Source: Anaerolineales bacterium (GTDB lineage Bacteria > Chloroflexota > Anaerolineae > Anaerolineales > Villigracilaceae). Taken from it: 64,000 bases of DNA. The stretch is taken from positions 62,001-126,000 of the forward strand of contig JAUQXA010000007.1 in assembly GCA_030834895.1 (NCBI GenBank). The letters run 5' to 3'. The position numbers and the translations under genes are program-made. Numbering within the stretch: position 1 is the stretch's first letter; each line of letters begins with the position of its first letter. Of the stretch, positions 15,912 to 23,046 are shown one piece after another. The notes under the pieces were generated by a model, which saw nothing but the letters and a program-made list of their open reading frames with translations, did no database searches and was not told the origin of the DNA.

Positions 15912-15947
15912 CTATAATAGCATCATAAAACAACGCACAATTGTGCG
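15912..15947 (+). promoter_or_regulatory. -10 element and operator-like palindrome of the Met-rich gene
   Basis: TATAAT lies at 15913-15918. Some 16 bp further on, CGCACAATTGTGCG (15934-15947) is a perfect 14-bp palindrome, placed where a repressor would block transcription. The gene starts at 15973. No convincing -35 was found. Confidence 0.5.
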
Positions 15948-15972
15948 AATCGAAATTAATAGGAGATAATCC

Positions 15973-16866
15973 ATGAACAAAACTTTAAGTACAACCCTGA
16001 TCGTTATCGCAGTTCTTGCCCTTGCAGGCGGCGTTTTTTTCGCTGGTAGTATGTACGCCCGCGCAAACTCCTTCGGTCCAGAAATGATGTTCGGCTACAA
16101 CAATAATACGACCTACGGTCCCGGCATGATGAATTCTGGACGTGGCGGCTACGGAAATAACACCACCTACGGTCTTGGCATGACACTTGCACCTGGCGCA
16201 AGTGCAGGTGTGAATGGCAATAGCGGTTACGGCATGGGACCAGGCATGATGGGCAGAAATGGCTGGAATAACGGAACCAATGCCAACGTCACTCCCTTGA
16301 CTGTAGATCAAGCCAAGGCGGCAGCCGAGAAATATATTCAAACCCTCAACATCCAAGGGCTCGAAACGGGCGAAGTTATGATCTTCGACAACAATGCCTA
16401 CGTGATCGTCAAAGAAAGTGAGTCAGGATTGGGCGCGTTCGAATTGCTTGTAGATCCTTCATCGCAGGTCGCTTACCCCGAATATGGACCCAACATGATG
16501 TGGAATCTTAAGTATGGTGGACTGAATCATGGCGGAATGATGGGTGGCAATGGGATGATGGGCGGGCAAGGCATGATGGGTGCGAATGGCATGATGAGCG
16601 GTTGGGATTATCAGGTTACACCTTCCGCGACTGTCTCTGCAGAAATGGCCGTTACTTCTGAACAGGCTGTTCAATATGCCCAGAAATATCTCGATGCCAA
16701 TAATTCGGGTGCAACCGCTGCAACCGATCCCATGCAATTCTATGGCTATTACACTCTCGACTTCGAGAAGGATGGCAAGATCGCCGGCATGTTGAGCGTG
16801 AATGGTTATAACGGACAGATATTTCTGCACACCTGGCACGGAACTTTCATCGAAGAAGCAGAGTAA
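15973..16866 (+). CDS. Exported Met/Gly-rich PepSY-like protein, putative copper-binding
   Basis: A 297-residue protein with an N-terminal signal peptide or anchor (residues 1-30). Two similar alpha/beta segments, each opening with a PepSY-like pattern (TVDQAKAAAEKYIQTLN and TSEQAVQYAQKYLDAN), are separated by a Met/Gly/Asn-rich linker with repeats such as GMMGGNGMMGGQGMMG. A similar Met-rich stretch precedes the first segment. Methionine clusters in exported proteins commonly bind Cu(I) or Ag(I). The gene has its own promoter and terminators on both sides and is followed by a two-component system whose sensor also has a Met-rich outer loop. The copper role is inference. Confidence 0.72.
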   Translation: MNKTLSTTLIVIAVLALAGGVFFAGSMYARANSFGPEMMFGYNNNTTYGPGMMNSGRGGYGNNTTYGLGMTLAPGASAGVNGNSGYGMGPGMMGRNGWNNGTNANVTPLTVDQAKAAAEKYIQTLNIQGLETGEVMIFDNNAYVIVKESESGLGAFELLVDPSSQVAYPEYGPNMMWNLKYGGLNHGGMMGGNGMMGGQGMMGANGMMSGWDYQVTPSATVSAEMAVTSEQAVQYAQKYLDANNSGATAATDPMQFYGYYTLDFEKDGKIAGMLSVNGYNGQIFLHTWHGTFIEEAE

Positions 16867-16886
16867 TTTACAACCTCTCATATAGC

Positions 16887-16923
16887 AAACGCGCCGAGAA
16901 TAAGCAATTCGGCGCGTTTTGTT
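16887..16923 (+). terminator. Rho-independent terminator after the Met-rich gene
   Basis: AAACGCGCCGA (16887-16897) pairs with TCGGCGCGTTT (16909-16919), followed by TTGTTT. Confidence 0.85.
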
Positions 16924-16986
16924 TCCTGCAAGGACAGTTACAATAAAGCCAACGATTAAAACTGACTTACCAATCGAGAATCTCTT

Positions 16987-17670
16987 ATGGCTAAAATTCT
17001 TGTTATAGATGATGAACCTTCCATCGTAAATCTTGTCACGGCGTATCTCAAGCCTGAAGGCTATGAAGTCCTCACGGCTATGGACGGTCCATCGGGACTT
17101 AAAGCTTCACACGCCTTCAAGCCGGATCTTATCATTTTGGACATCATGCTTCCTGGAATGGACGGTATTGAAGTGCTTTCCCGCTTACGCCGAGAATCAG
17201 AGGTCTACGTGATCCTACTCACAGCGAAAACCGAAGAGACCGATAAGATCGTCGGTCTTTCCATCGGGGCGGATGATTATGTGACGAAACCTTTTAGCCC
17301 GCGCGAGTTGACGGCACGAGTCAAAGCCGCGTTACGACGCATTCAAGCAGGATCTGGTACAGGTTCTGAAAAAAGCGTGTTGTCCTTTCGTCATCTGCAC
17401 ATGGATGTTGGCGCACGCACCGTCACGGTTGATGAAAATCCAATCGAGCTGACTGCCATCGAATTCGATCTTTTGAAAGCGCTGGCTGAAAATCGCGGGC
17501 GCGTTATAACGCGCGAACAATTGCTTGAAAAGGTCTGGGGTGGCGAATACTTCGGCGAAATGCGTGTCGTTGATGTGCATCTGGGTCACGTCCGCCAAAA
17601 ATTGGGGCGTGAGGATTTAATTGCTACGGTACGTGGCGTGGGTTACCGCTTTGAAGATGAGCCGCTTTAA
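16987..17670 (+). CDS. OmpR-family response regulator
   Basis: A 227-residue two-component regulator. The receiver (residues 1-115) has the acidic pair IDDEP, phospho-acceptor in LIILDIMLPGMDG, and the conserved lysine in VTKPFSP. The winged-helix DNA-binding domain (residues 130-225) ends in the usual VRGVGYRFE. The kinase gene starts 15 bp later. Together they probably sense a periplasmic metal, because the kinase outer loop is rich in methionine. Likely targets are the Met-rich gene just upstream and the CSC ATPase, though no shared binding site was recognised. Confidence 0.93.
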   Translation: MAKILVIDDEPSIVNLVTAYLKPEGYEVLTAMDGPSGLKASHAFKPDLIILDIMLPGMDGIEVLSRLRRESEVYVILLTAKTEETDKIVGLSIGADDYVTKPFSPRELTARVKAALRRIQAGSGTGSEKSVLSFRHLHMDVGARTVTVDENPIELTAIEFDLLKALAENRGRVITREQLLEKVWGGEYFGEMRVVDVHLGHVRQKLGREDLIATVRGVGYRFEDEPL

Positions 17671-17685
17671 GCATTGTGAGGAATT

Positions 17686-18819
17686 ATGATCGACTACTTC
17701 CGCCGTCATTTGGGCGCAAAACTTTTACTGTCATATCTCGCCATTGTCGTTGTGGGTGTGGCTGTGCTGATCATTGCCAGTCAGTTCATCCTGCCGACCT
17801 CTTTCAATCGTCACATGAGCGGGATGATGGGAAACGGAATGGGGATGGGCAACCAGGGTTTTGGCAACTCTGACTCAATGTCTCAGCTGTATGTCGATTT
17901 CCGTGCCAGCTTCAACGAAGCGCTGACCTACGCCGCGTTGGCGGCTATGATTGTGGCCATTGCGCTCAGCCTGTTCTTCAGTCGCAGTGTCATTGCGCCT
18001 GTGCGTGCCATGTCCCAGGCTACACAACGCATTGCCGATGGGCGCTATGATGAGCGTGTACGAGTGAATGGTTCAGATGAACTTGCGCAGCTCGCATTGT
18101 ATTTCAACCAAATGGCTGAAAAACTAAATCAAATTGAATCCATGCGCCGCCGTCTCATCGGCGATGTTAGTCACGAACTCCGCACACCACTTACTGCAAT
18201 CAAAGGTTCGATGGAAGGTCTGATGGATGGAGTTTTGCCCGCGACCCATGAGACCTATCAACAAATTCACGCCGAGGCGGATCGTCTCAATCGCCTCGTT
18301 GATGACTTGCAGGAACTCAGCCGAGTCGAAGCCCATGCTTATCAATTGGACATATATCCAGTAGATGTTTCTTCACTCGCGCGGACTGTAACCAAACGCC
18401 TTGCACCGCAAGCGGACGCCAAACATATCACTCTAAACCTCGAACTGCCTCCTGACCTTCCGTATGTACTAGCCGACGAAGATCGAGCCACACAAGTGTT
18501 AACAAATCTCGTAGGGAACGGATTGCAATATACTCCTGAAGGCGGCAGAATTACCATCGCCGCAAAACAAGTTGGCAATGAAGTCCAAATCGCTGTCCGC
18601 GATACAGGTATTGGAATTCCGACGGAACACCAACCGCACATCTTTGACCGCTTCTATCGCGTGGATAAATCGCGTTCACGACAAAGTGGAGGCGGGAGCG
18701 GCATTGGTTTGACGATTGCCCATGCGCTTATCGAAGCGCATGGCGGGCATATTTGGGTAGAATCAATAGGGAATGAAAAAGGCAGTGTATTTACCTTTAC
18801 ACTGCCGATTGCTATATAA
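17686..18819 (+). CDS. Sensor histidine kinase with Met-rich extracytoplasmic loop
   Basis: A 377-residue kinase with two transmembrane helices (residues 12-34 and about 83-104). The short outer loop contains HMSGMMGNGMGMG, a methionine-rich stretch suited to Cu(I)/Ag(I). A HAMP domain (residues 105-160) leads to the H-box SHELRTPLTAIKG, N-box LTNLVGNGLQYTP, G1 DTGIGI and G2 GSGIGL. It resembles BaeS/CusS-type kinases. It is coupled to the preceding regulator by a 15-bp gap. The metal hypothesis rests on the loop and on the Met-rich exported protein next door. Confidence 0.92.
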   Translation: MIDYFRRHLGAKLLLSYLAIVVVGVAVLIIASQFILPTSFNRHMSGMMGNGMGMGNQGFGNSDSMSQLYVDFRASFNEALTYAALAAMIVAIALSLFFSRSVIAPVRAMSQATQRIADGRYDERVRVNGSDELAQLALYFNQMAEKLNQIESMRRRLIGDVSHELRTPLTAIKGSMEGLMDGVLPATHETYQQIHAEADRLNRLVDDLQELSRVEAHAYQLDIYPVDVSSLARTVTKRLAPQADAKHITLNLELPPDLPYVLADEDRATQVLTNLVGNGLQYTPEGGRITIAAKQVGNEVQIAVRDTGIGIPTEHQPHIFDRFYRVDKSRSRQSGGGSGIGLTIAHALIEAHGGHIWVESIGNEKGSVFTFTLPIAI

Positions 18820-18879
18820 GAGAAACTGGACGAATGCTTGTTATCCGATCATGCCGCTTACACTTGCCTTGGTTTCCGC

Positions 18880-18969
18880 CTAAATACAGGCGAAATAATA
18901 ACCGCCATATAGACCAGATAGGGATGGGCTGTTGTTGTACCCAATCAATGCTTCGACACTGTGAGCCGC
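18880..18969 (-). pseudogene. Possible relic of an FTR1-type permease C-terminus
   Basis: On the minus strand this stretch reads VEALIGYNNSPSLSGLYGG and ends at a TAG (18880-18882). It resembles the end of the intact FTR1 permease at 22047-22868 (KALVGYNGNPSLTEVAAYA). No start or remaining gene body is present. The match is short, so the call is tentative. Confidence 0.35.
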
Positions 18970-19035
18970 AAGCGAGTGGAACTGTCGGGACAAAACCTGC
19001 AAGATGTCCCTGCTCAACCATTTCTTTTTATTTAC

Positions 19036-20187
19036 TTACCCGTATTTCTCACGCAGAATGTTTGCGCTTTTTACGATCTGACTGATCTTCGCGAAAGCCA
19101 CTTCCTCCTCATTCACACAGCGGTTCGCGAAACAGCCAAAACCGCAATCAGGATTAAGAAAGATCTGTTCAGGGCGATACCAGGTCAATGCCTGTTCGGC
19201 CCTCGACACAATCCAATCTGTGCTTTCCACAGTTTCGGTGCGCGGGTTGACAACGCCCAGCCCGATCTCTTTATGCCCCAGCGCCTCGCCTATCACGCGG
19301 ATATCCCCCGCGCGCGGAGTGGCATATTCCAGTACATACTGGTTCACATTCATATTCGAGAAGGCGGGGATCAATGGCGTGTAATCGCCGCTCAATAATA
19401 CTTCTTCGTTGCGGCTCCAGTTGCCCCGGCAAACATGAATTCCAATGCGGATACCATCTATTCCATCAATCACCTGATTGATCAACTCAGCCGCATAAAC
19501 CAACTCACTGCCCGCATCACGGCGGGTGGCTAAAGTCGCTCACATGAAGGTGCGGCGGCCTGACTCCTCCGACATGACAATTTCAGTCAGCACCGGTTCA
19601 TCGAATTGAACGAACTCACAGCCTGCGTCACGCAGTTCGAGCAGTTCCTCGCGCAAAATGCGCGTTACATCTACTGCCATTTCGGTTTTATCACCATACC
19701 CTTTACCGGAGAAATCACCGACCCACATGGCGCGTGTCAACAGATACGGACCGGGCAGGGTCATTTTGACCGGCTTATCGGTCAACGAGCGTACGAAGCG
19801 CAGTTCATTCCCGGCCAGCGGTTCACGCCGCGACAATTTGCCGACACAGGTCGGGTTCTTGATCGCTGAAGCAGGCACATCCAGCGTGGTCAACATCTCC
19901 TCGAAACTTGATTTATCATCCACCGTATCCAGCATGTCAGCGAGAGACATCAATTTTGTGCCGTCCAGTTTCTCGGTCACGAAGGAATAAAAATTATCCC
20001 GCCGATGCTCGCCGTCAACCACAATATCCACGCCTGCTTTAATTTGAAGTTGCACGCAACGCCGCACTTCATCATCCGCAACGCTCTCAAATTGCGCGCG
20101 GGTAATTGTGCCTTTTTGGCGATCACGCAGGGCGCGCAACAATGCTTTTGAACGCGGCCAGCTTCCGACCTGAGTTACATTAAACAT
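19036..20187 (-). CDS. MetE-like (cobalamin-independent methionine synthase C-terminal type) protein with in-frame UGA, candidate selenoprotein
   Basis: A 383-codon gene beginning at ATG 20187, two bases before the stop of the upstream gene is completed (overlapping/adjacent arrangement). The fold is that of the methyl-transferring, zinc-binding barrel of MetE: TQVGSWPRS at the start, VVDGEHRRDNFYSF, QFDEPVLTEIV, then the zinc ligands HVCRGNW, an acidic LEYATPRAGD and LNPDCGFG. A single TGA occurs at codon 216 (19540-19542), between RRTFM and ATLATRRD, with the same frame open on both sides to TAA at 19036. All zinc ligands lie after the TGA, so truncation would destroy the enzyme. A stem-loop follows the TGA (separate entry). 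Selenocysteine in place of cysteine is my preferred reading; a nonsense mutation or sequencing error is the alternative. The methyl acceptor is unknown. Confidence 0.7.
19511..19526 (-). promoter_or_regulatory. SECIS-like stem-loop in the MetE-like gene
   Basis: Counting from the base after TGA, CCCGC (+14 to +18) pairs with GCGGG (+25 to +29) around the loop CGTGAT. G-U falls at +20/+21. The E. coli fdhF SECIS also has loop G-U at +20/+21. Confidence 0.5.
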
Positions 20188-20188
20188 A

Positions 20189-20932
20189 TCACACCACCGA
20201 AAAAGAGATTTTAATTTCAACTGCGCAGCGCAAAGTCGCCGCGATGGGCGAACGCGCCACTGCCTGCTCCCAAATTTTTCGCACCTGCTTTTCATCTTCA
20301 AATGTAGATGCGAAACATTTGATCTCAATATTTGAAAAGACCGGTTCACCGTTTTCGTCGCCAAGCAAAGCCAGCGCGTTTTCCAGCCTGCCTTTTGTGG
20401 TGATTTCAATATCGTCCACTTCCAAACCAGCCCGCGCCACTTCGGTGGCAAAGCCAGTTGATAGCGAAGCGGAGAGCGCACCAAGTAAAAATTCCACAGC
20501 CGATGGATATGGGTCTTTCTCCTCAAAGGATGCAGGCTGTCCCACGTCAAACGAGAAGTTGCGGCAATACACCGTGCTTTTCAAATGACCGGTGGAACGT
20601 GTCCGCAAGCGCCATTCATACGAGCGGGCGCGCTCCATATCCTTTTGCAATTCCTGTGAATCGTCCTTCCCACTGATATTGCGCCGCATAAAATAGCGGA
20701 CATATTTCGGTGTTTGAAGCAATCCGAGATATTCATGACCGACCATGCGGCACCACGGCGGAAGGTCCACGCCGACAGTTGGTTCGCGGCTGCGCATTTC
20801 GAGTACGCCCCCTTCGTGGACCTTGAGCATGTTCTCGCGAATCAACAGGATCAACCCTGAGCCGCAATCCAGGTCGCCGCCATCAAAAATCTGGTCAGGT
20901 TGGAGATTTTCCAGATTGGAAGAATCTGTCAT
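20189..20932 (-). CDS. TusA-like / OsmC-like fusion protein
   Basis: A 247-residue protein. Residues 10-85 resemble TusA sulfur-carrier proteins in layout, but the usual CPxP is DCGSG (FDGGDLDCGSGLILLI), followed by DLPPWCRMVGHE. Residues 105-247 have the OsmC fold (AVEFLLGALSASLSTG, then EQAVARSPIAATLRCA). Both OsmC redox cysteines are replaced by serine (SAS and RSPIA), so peroxidase activity is unlikely. The N-terminus is related to the single-domain gene at 21383-21619. AAGGA is seven bases before the ATG. The stop abuts the MetE-like start, so the two are translationally coupled. The fusion suggests sulfur or selenium carriage to a partner. Confidence 0.75.
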   Translation of the reverse strand: MTDSSNLENLQPDQIFDGGDLDCGSGLILLIRENMLKVHEGGVLEMRSREPTVGVDLPPWCRMVGHEYLGLLQTPKYVRYFMRRNISGKDDSQELQKDMERARSYEWRLRTRSTGHLKSTVYCRNFSFDVGQPASFEEKDPYPSAVEFLLGALSASLSTGFATEVARAGLEVDDIEITTKGRLENALALLGDENGEPVFSNIEIKCFASTFEDEKQVRKIWEQAVARSPIAATLRCAVEIKISFSVV

Positions 20933-20944
20933 TGATAAATCCTT

Positions 20945-20998
20945 TCCAGTTCATCCCGCACGACTTGCCAAGCAAATCGAATTGCGGGATGAACTGGA
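20945..20998. other. 16-bp perfect inverted repeat between the DsrE and TusA-OsmC genes
   Basis: TCCAGTTCATCCCGCA (20945-20960) and its complement (20983-20998) flank a 22-bp spacer in the 79-bp gap between two co-directional genes. It has no T-run. It could stabilise or process the mRNA, or attenuate the downstream genes. Confidence 0.55.
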
Positions 20999-21011
20999 TG
21001 CATAATATATT

Positions 21012-21377
21012 TTAGTAACTGATGCAGGGAGTTCCATCTGCCAAGAATTCTACCAGCGCTGCGCCGCCAGCGGCAACCGCACCGGGGATCAATTTTTCCG
21101 GGTTGATCTTTCGAAAGCGAAGGCACGGGTTGCAGACCAAAATTTTTCCGCCCCCTGCGACAAATTTATCCATCAAATCCTTGAGCGGGGCGAAGGGTTC
21201 GCCCACGTTGAGTTTCTCGGCTTCGCCTGGCACAGCCGCCCAAACGCCATCTGTGCTGAGGAATACCATTGTGTCTTTTTCGCTGCCGAGCGCCGCATTG
21301 GCGACAACAAAACCGACCGTGACCTTATCGGGATCTTTTTGTGAATTTGTAATTGAAACGCAGAACTTACCAGCCAT
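21012..21377 (-). CDS. DsrE-family protein
   Basis: A 121-residue protein of the DsrE/DsrF-like family, whose members relay sulfur as persulfide. It reads FCVSITNSQKDPDKVTVGFVVANAAL at the N-terminus, then VFLSTDGVWA and the cysteine-bearing ILVCNPCLRFRK, ending in GTPCISY. The CNPC pair is the likely reactive site. AAGGAG stands eight bases before the ATG. It lies 5 bp downstream of the TusA-like gene and 80 bp ahead of the TusA-OsmC fusion. DsrE plus TusA partners is a classic sulfur-relay pairing. Confidence 0.85.
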   Translation of the reverse strand: MAGKFCVSITNSQKDPDKVTVGFVVANAALGSEKDTMVFLSTDGVWAAVPGEAEKLNVGEPFAPLKDLMDKFVAGGGKILVCNPCLRFRKINPEKLIPGAVAAGGAALVEFLADGTPCISY

Positions 21378-21382
21378 GAGAA

Positions 21383-21619
21383 TTATCTCCTTTCGAGCAA
21401 ATAATAGGGTGGGGCTTCATCAATGTATCCGTGCCCGGTGACTCGGCACCAGGCTGGGATATCGATCCAGGCAGCTGAATCGAGGGCAATGACACATACC
21501 CGCGTGCCGGGCTTGAGAGGGATGAAAAACTGGCGCAGTTCAAGGATCAACTCGCCGCAGGATTTTTCGCCTCCGTCAAATTCGTGGTCAAATGTCCATG
21601 CGGGACGTTGCGCGCGCAT
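21383..21619 (-). CDS. TusA-like small protein
   Basis: A 78-residue protein related to the N-terminal half of the TusA-OsmC fusion. It has FDGGEKSCGELILELRQ in the position of the TusA CPxP loop, then KPGTRVCVIALDSAAWIDIPAWCRVTGHGY. The shared pattern SCGxLILxLR plus PAWCRxTGH defines this sub-branch, which lacks the canonical proline pair. It leads the DsrE gene by 5 bp. The ATG at 21619 has only a weak ribosome site (AGG). Sulfur or selenium transfer is inferred from family and neighbours. Confidence 0.72.
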   Translation of the reverse strand: MRAQRPAWTFDHEFDGGEKSCGELILELRQFFIPLKPGTRVCVIALDSAAWIDIPAWCRVTGHGYIDEAPPYYLLERR

Positions 21620-21721
21620 AACGACACCTGATCCACTTTGGATTGGGTTGACTTGGAATTAGGGGATGATTCAAATCTGCCTCCTTGGCATTGATTGGTT
21701 TGCGAAGCACTCGCGTCCAAT

Positions 21722-21760
21722 CCAAACAAAAATCCGCCGCTTGCAATCGCAGGCAGCGGA
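21722..21760 (-). terminator. Rho-independent terminator after the mini-gene
   Basis: On the minus strand TCCGCTGC (21760-21753) pairs with GCGGCGGA (21740-21733, one G-T pair), with an inner TGC/GCA extension, followed by TTTTTGTTTGG. It separates the 37-codon gene from the TusA-like gene 100 bp further on, or attenuates read-through into it. Confidence 0.8.
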
Positions 21761-21784
21761 CCAGGAGGTCACGTCATGGGAGAA

Positions 21785-21898
21785 TTAACGCAGCAAATCT
21801 TCTTCGCCGCGCTCCTGCGATAACAAGCCATATTGTTTGGGGTGAAAAACTTCACCCATCACATACAGCGTTCAGGTCTGGCGTTGAAAGATTCGCAT
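21785..21898 (-). CDS. 37-residue candidate mini-selenoprotein
   Basis: ATG 21898 has an excellent ribosome site (AAGGAG, 7-base spacing) and a TATAAT 25 bp upstream. Codons 1-8 read MRIFQRQT, codon 9 is TGA (21872-21874), and the same frame then continues for 28 codons (TLYVMGEVFHPKQYG, then LLSQERGEEDLLR) to TAA at 21785. A strong hairpin begins 15 bases after the TGA. A terminator follows the TAA, so this is a complete small transcription unit. Two readings remain: a selenoprotein with Sec at residue 9, or an 8-codon leader peptide. The good start, the hairpin geometry and the two neighbouring UGA genes favour the first. No relative was recognised. Confidence 0.5.
21840..21857 (-). promoter_or_regulatory. 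SECIS-like stem-loop in the mini-gene
   Basis: GGGTGAA (+15 to +21 after TGA) pairs perfectly with TTCACCC (+26 to +32) around a GTTT loop. G-U is at +22/+23. Confidence 0.5.
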
Positions 21899-22046
21899 AT
21901 TTGTGCTCCTTCACAGATTATAACATCCGACAATGAGTTTATATTAAGCTTCGTCTAAAGTCTAAAGACACCGCAAATGAAATTGCCATTTACTTCATTC
22001 ACACTGCCGATTGCCAAAGAAAAATAACACAGAATTTATGATCTGG

Positions 22047-22868
22047 TTATTGCACCTTCACAGGAATGGTTTTTTGTTTTTGTGTAAAGACAAGTGGAGT
22101 AATCGTCGCCAGATAGATCGCATAGGCGGCGACCTCGGTTAGGGAAGGATTGCCGTTGTAGCCGACTAATGCCTTCAGAAGCAAGCCTGCTTCACTTTTG
22201 TCGCTCAAAACCCCATTGATATCCCAAACATGCTCAATCACTGAGGGGATGACACCTGCTTCATTGAATTCATGAATTCCCAATCCAACCAACCCCGCCG
22301 CAAAAATAATCAACAGGATATTTGTGGCGCCGAAGAAACCACGCAGGCTAAGTTTCATGGTTGAAGTAAATAACACCCATCCCAAAATTGTCGCCATCAA
22401 TAGTCCAAGTAACGCGCCTGATAAGGTTTGCAAAGGACTGGAGGTCAGCCTTGCGGCCAGCAGGAATAGTGCCAGTTCAATACCCTCGCGGAATACTGCT
22501 AGGAACGCCAGCGCAAACAGGGCTTTTTGTCCATTGCCCAGCGCTGCCTGATTGGTTTGTTCCTCGATTTCGCTCTTGAGGGTACCGCCATGATTCTGCA
22601 TCCACAGGATCATCCAGGTCAGCACGCCAGCGGCGAGTAGCATGGCGACTCCTTCAAAAATCTCCTCACCTTTGCCCTCGAATTCCATTCCGAGTAAATT
22701 GAGCGCGATCGCAGCGAAGAAGCTCAATAACACCGCCAGACCCACCCCGCGCCAGACGACAATATTCAAGTCAGTGCGCTTTATTTTGAGCAAGACGCCC
22801 AATACGATTCCAATAATAAGGGCGGCTTCCAGCCCCTCCCGTAATGATAAAAGAAAACTTGCAAGCAT
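22047..22868 (-). CDS. FTR1-family iron permease
   Basis: A 273-residue membrane protein with seven predicted helices and both iron-binding signatures, SLREGLEAAL in helix 1 and VFREGIELAL in helix 4. FTR1/EfeU proteins import iron after extracytoplasmic oxidation. The start at 22868 is set by AGGAG; the open frame extends further without a ribosome site. It diverges from a DtxR-type regulator across a palindromic region, so iron repression is likely. No EfeO or EfeB gene is adjacent. A second FTR1 permease lies at 39170-40006. Confidence 0.92.
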   Translation of the reverse strand: MLASFLLSLREGLEAALIIGIVLGVLLKIKRTDLNIVVWRGVGLAVLLSFFAAIALNLLGMEFEGKGEEIFEGVAMLLAAGVLTWMILWMQNHGGTLKSEIEEQTNQAALGNGQKALFALAFLAVFREGIELALFLLAARLTSSPLQTLSGALLGLLMATILGWVLFTSTMKLSLRGFFGATNILLIIFAAGLVGLGIHEFNEAGVIPSVIEHVWDINGVLSDKSEAGLLLKALVGYNGNPSLTEVAAYAIYLATITPLVFTQKQKTIPVKVQ

Positions 22869-22956
22869 TTTTATTCTCCTGTTAGGTTGGTTTGATAGTT
22901 CTTTCTTTCCCTGGCACACTCTACCTTCTTGACATCAACAAGCCATATGATAGAAT

Positions 22957-23001
22957 GAACTTAGTATATAGGAACTGCTATAGTTAGTATATACTAAGTT
23001 C
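22957..23001. promoter_or_regulatory. DtxR-type operator between FTR1 and its regulator
   Basis: A 14-bp perfect inverted repeat (GAACTTAGTATATA at 22957-22970, its complement at 22988-23001) spans 45 bp. The right part contains the self-complementary TTAGTATATACTAA (22984-22997). It sits between divergent permease and regulator genes, the expected place for a metal-dependent repressor. Confidence 0.7.
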
Positions 23002-23046
23002 AGTAGTTAGTGTAATATAACAAATTATACAAAAGAAGGGTGATTT

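Noticed and set aside
16540..16600. Short tandem repeats in the Met-rich gene as a CRISPR-like array
   Set aside because: They are in-frame GMMGGN-type codon repeats inside a signal-peptide protein.
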